DNA of 64,000 nt from contig JAXLXE010000002.1 in assembly GCA_046328115.1 (NCBI GenBank), positions 620,001 to 684,000 on the forward strand, written 5' to 3'. Shown here piece after piece: positions 63,447 to 64,000 of this stretch. How positions within the stretch are numbered: the stretch's first letter is position 1; every line of letters begins with the position of its first letter. Below the pieces are notes generated by a model that made no database searches, had not been told where the DNA came from, and worked only from the letters and a program-made list of their open reading frames with translations. The position numbers and the translations under genes are program-made. The stretch comes from JAXLXE01 sp046328115. GTDB lineage: Bacteria; Chloroflexota; UBA6077; JACCZL01.

Positions 63447-64000
63447 CTACGTACTGGCGACCGCGGGCGCCCGGCGACCATCCAGGAACTGAAAGATGTC
63501 CGAGCGCATGGCGTCCGTAAACTCGTGGGCGGCAGAGGCGTAGATATGCAGCTCCGCCGGTGCACCGAACCGGCTCAGCGCCTCGGTGTAGCGCCGGGCG
63601 CGCTCCAGGCGGGTGCTCCCGAGCAGCGCGTCCCACTGACGGGGCACGTCCTGCGGACGGTTATCCTGCGCGCCGACGCCGATCCAGAACGGGACCTTCT
63701 GGGCCGCCACCGCGGAGAACGTACGACCACAGATAGCCTCGATGTTCGCGACGCCAAAGGGGTACTCGGAGCTGATGCCCCGGTCGGCAGATGCCGATTC
63801 GCCGACAATCTGCGTGAGCGGCAACGTGTAGGCACCGGCGCCCACGCCGGCCACGGCCGCGGTGAGCTCAGGGTACATCATGGCGAAGCGATTGACTTCC
63901 TGACTGCCCCGGGAGAACCCGAAGAGTAGTACGCGCGGAGCGAAGGTCACGCCGGTGCGGGATGGAAGCACGTCGATGAGCGCCTTGAGCCGGGTCAGCA
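63447..64000 (-). CDS. Alpha/beta-hydrolase-like protein, cut by window edge
   Basis: The frame is open to the right edge, giving about 184 residues of the C-terminal part. RVLLFGFSRGSQEVNRFAMM carries the nucleophile elbow G-F-S-R-G, VPFWIGVGAQDNRP the acid loop, and IYASAAHEFTDAM the catalytic-type His. A GTG at 63969-63971 is not the start, since the protein pattern continues upstream of it. The substrate is unknown. It would be the first visible gene of the minus-strand cluster that runs to 57716. Confidence 0.75.
   Translation of the reverse strand, partial: LTRLKALIDVLPSRTGVTFAPRVLLFGFSRGSQEVNRFAMMYPELTAAVAGVGAGAYTLPLTQIVGESASADRGISSEYPFGVANIEAICGRTFSAVAAQKVPFWIGVGAQDNRPQDVPRQWDALLGSTRLERARRYTEALSRFGAPAELHIYASAAHEFTDAMRSDIFQFLDGRRAPAVAST

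Overview
The window is high-GC bacterial DNA with dense coding, many GTG/TTG starts and tightly coupled genes (ATGA, GTGA and TTGA overlaps). There are no tRNA, rRNA or CRISPR loci that I can support. Housekeeping genes (ffh, ftsY, pth, mfd, rpsO, pnp) show it is chromosomal. Tat-type lipoprotein signals on solute-binding proteins, a tungsten-type aldehyde:ferredoxin oxidoreductase, paired hydantoinase genes, and several GT-C membrane glycosyltransferases suggest a free-living Chloroflexota-type bacterium. That assignment is inference; no phylogenetic marker was compared.

Layout. 1-5.2 kb: the 5' part of a DUF362-type gene on the minus strand, then a hydantoinase A/B operon with a 57-codon membrane ORF wedged between A and B. 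5.2-7.6 kb: a repeat-rich gap with a 9-bp minisatellite, then a divergent XRE-cupin regulator and a methyltransferase with a His-rich insert. 7.7-15.4 kb: an accessory island. It has two decayed copies of the C-terminal half of an endonuclease III-like glycosylase flanking an orphan TIR/NDT-like ORF; an unusually low-GC gene fusing a sugar-nucleotidyltransferase, a class III nucleotidyl-cyclase-like domain and TPR repeats; the 3' remnant of a group II intron between two transposase-like scraps; an unknown two-gene unit; a frameshifted small gene; and a 121-bp tandem repeat.

15.4-33.4 kb is core genome: a hot-dog thioesterase, ffh-ftsY, then pth-mfd, a very large GT-C/PA14/NHL fusion protein, ridA, a 1091-residue Tat lipoprotein, and the rpsO-pnp pair in which PNPase carries a long Arg/Gly-rich tail. 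33.6-45.6 kb holds two peptide/nickel-type ABC importers (binding protein plus two permeases, no ATPase genes), a secreted hydrolase, an aldehyde:ferredoxin oxidoreductase facing a MoaD/ThiS-like protein, and a secreted GHL10-type glycosidase.

45.6-64 kb: an Rpn-like nuclease with an internal GLSQ repeat; a minus-strand cluster of phospholipid-type methyltransferase, membrane-fused spermidine synthase, MFS exporter and FGGY kinase; a plus-strand cluster of methyltransferase, GT-C mannosyltransferase, GGDEF cyclase with I-site, response regulator and small membrane protein; and a minus-strand MoxR/DUF58/DUF4129 cluster headed by an alpha/beta hydrolase and a GT39-like protein.

The strongest candidate for something undescribed is the three-part fusion at 10213-12516. 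It joins an enzyme that would activate sugars with a cyclase-like signalling domain and a TPR scaffold, in DNA whose composition differs from the rest of the window.
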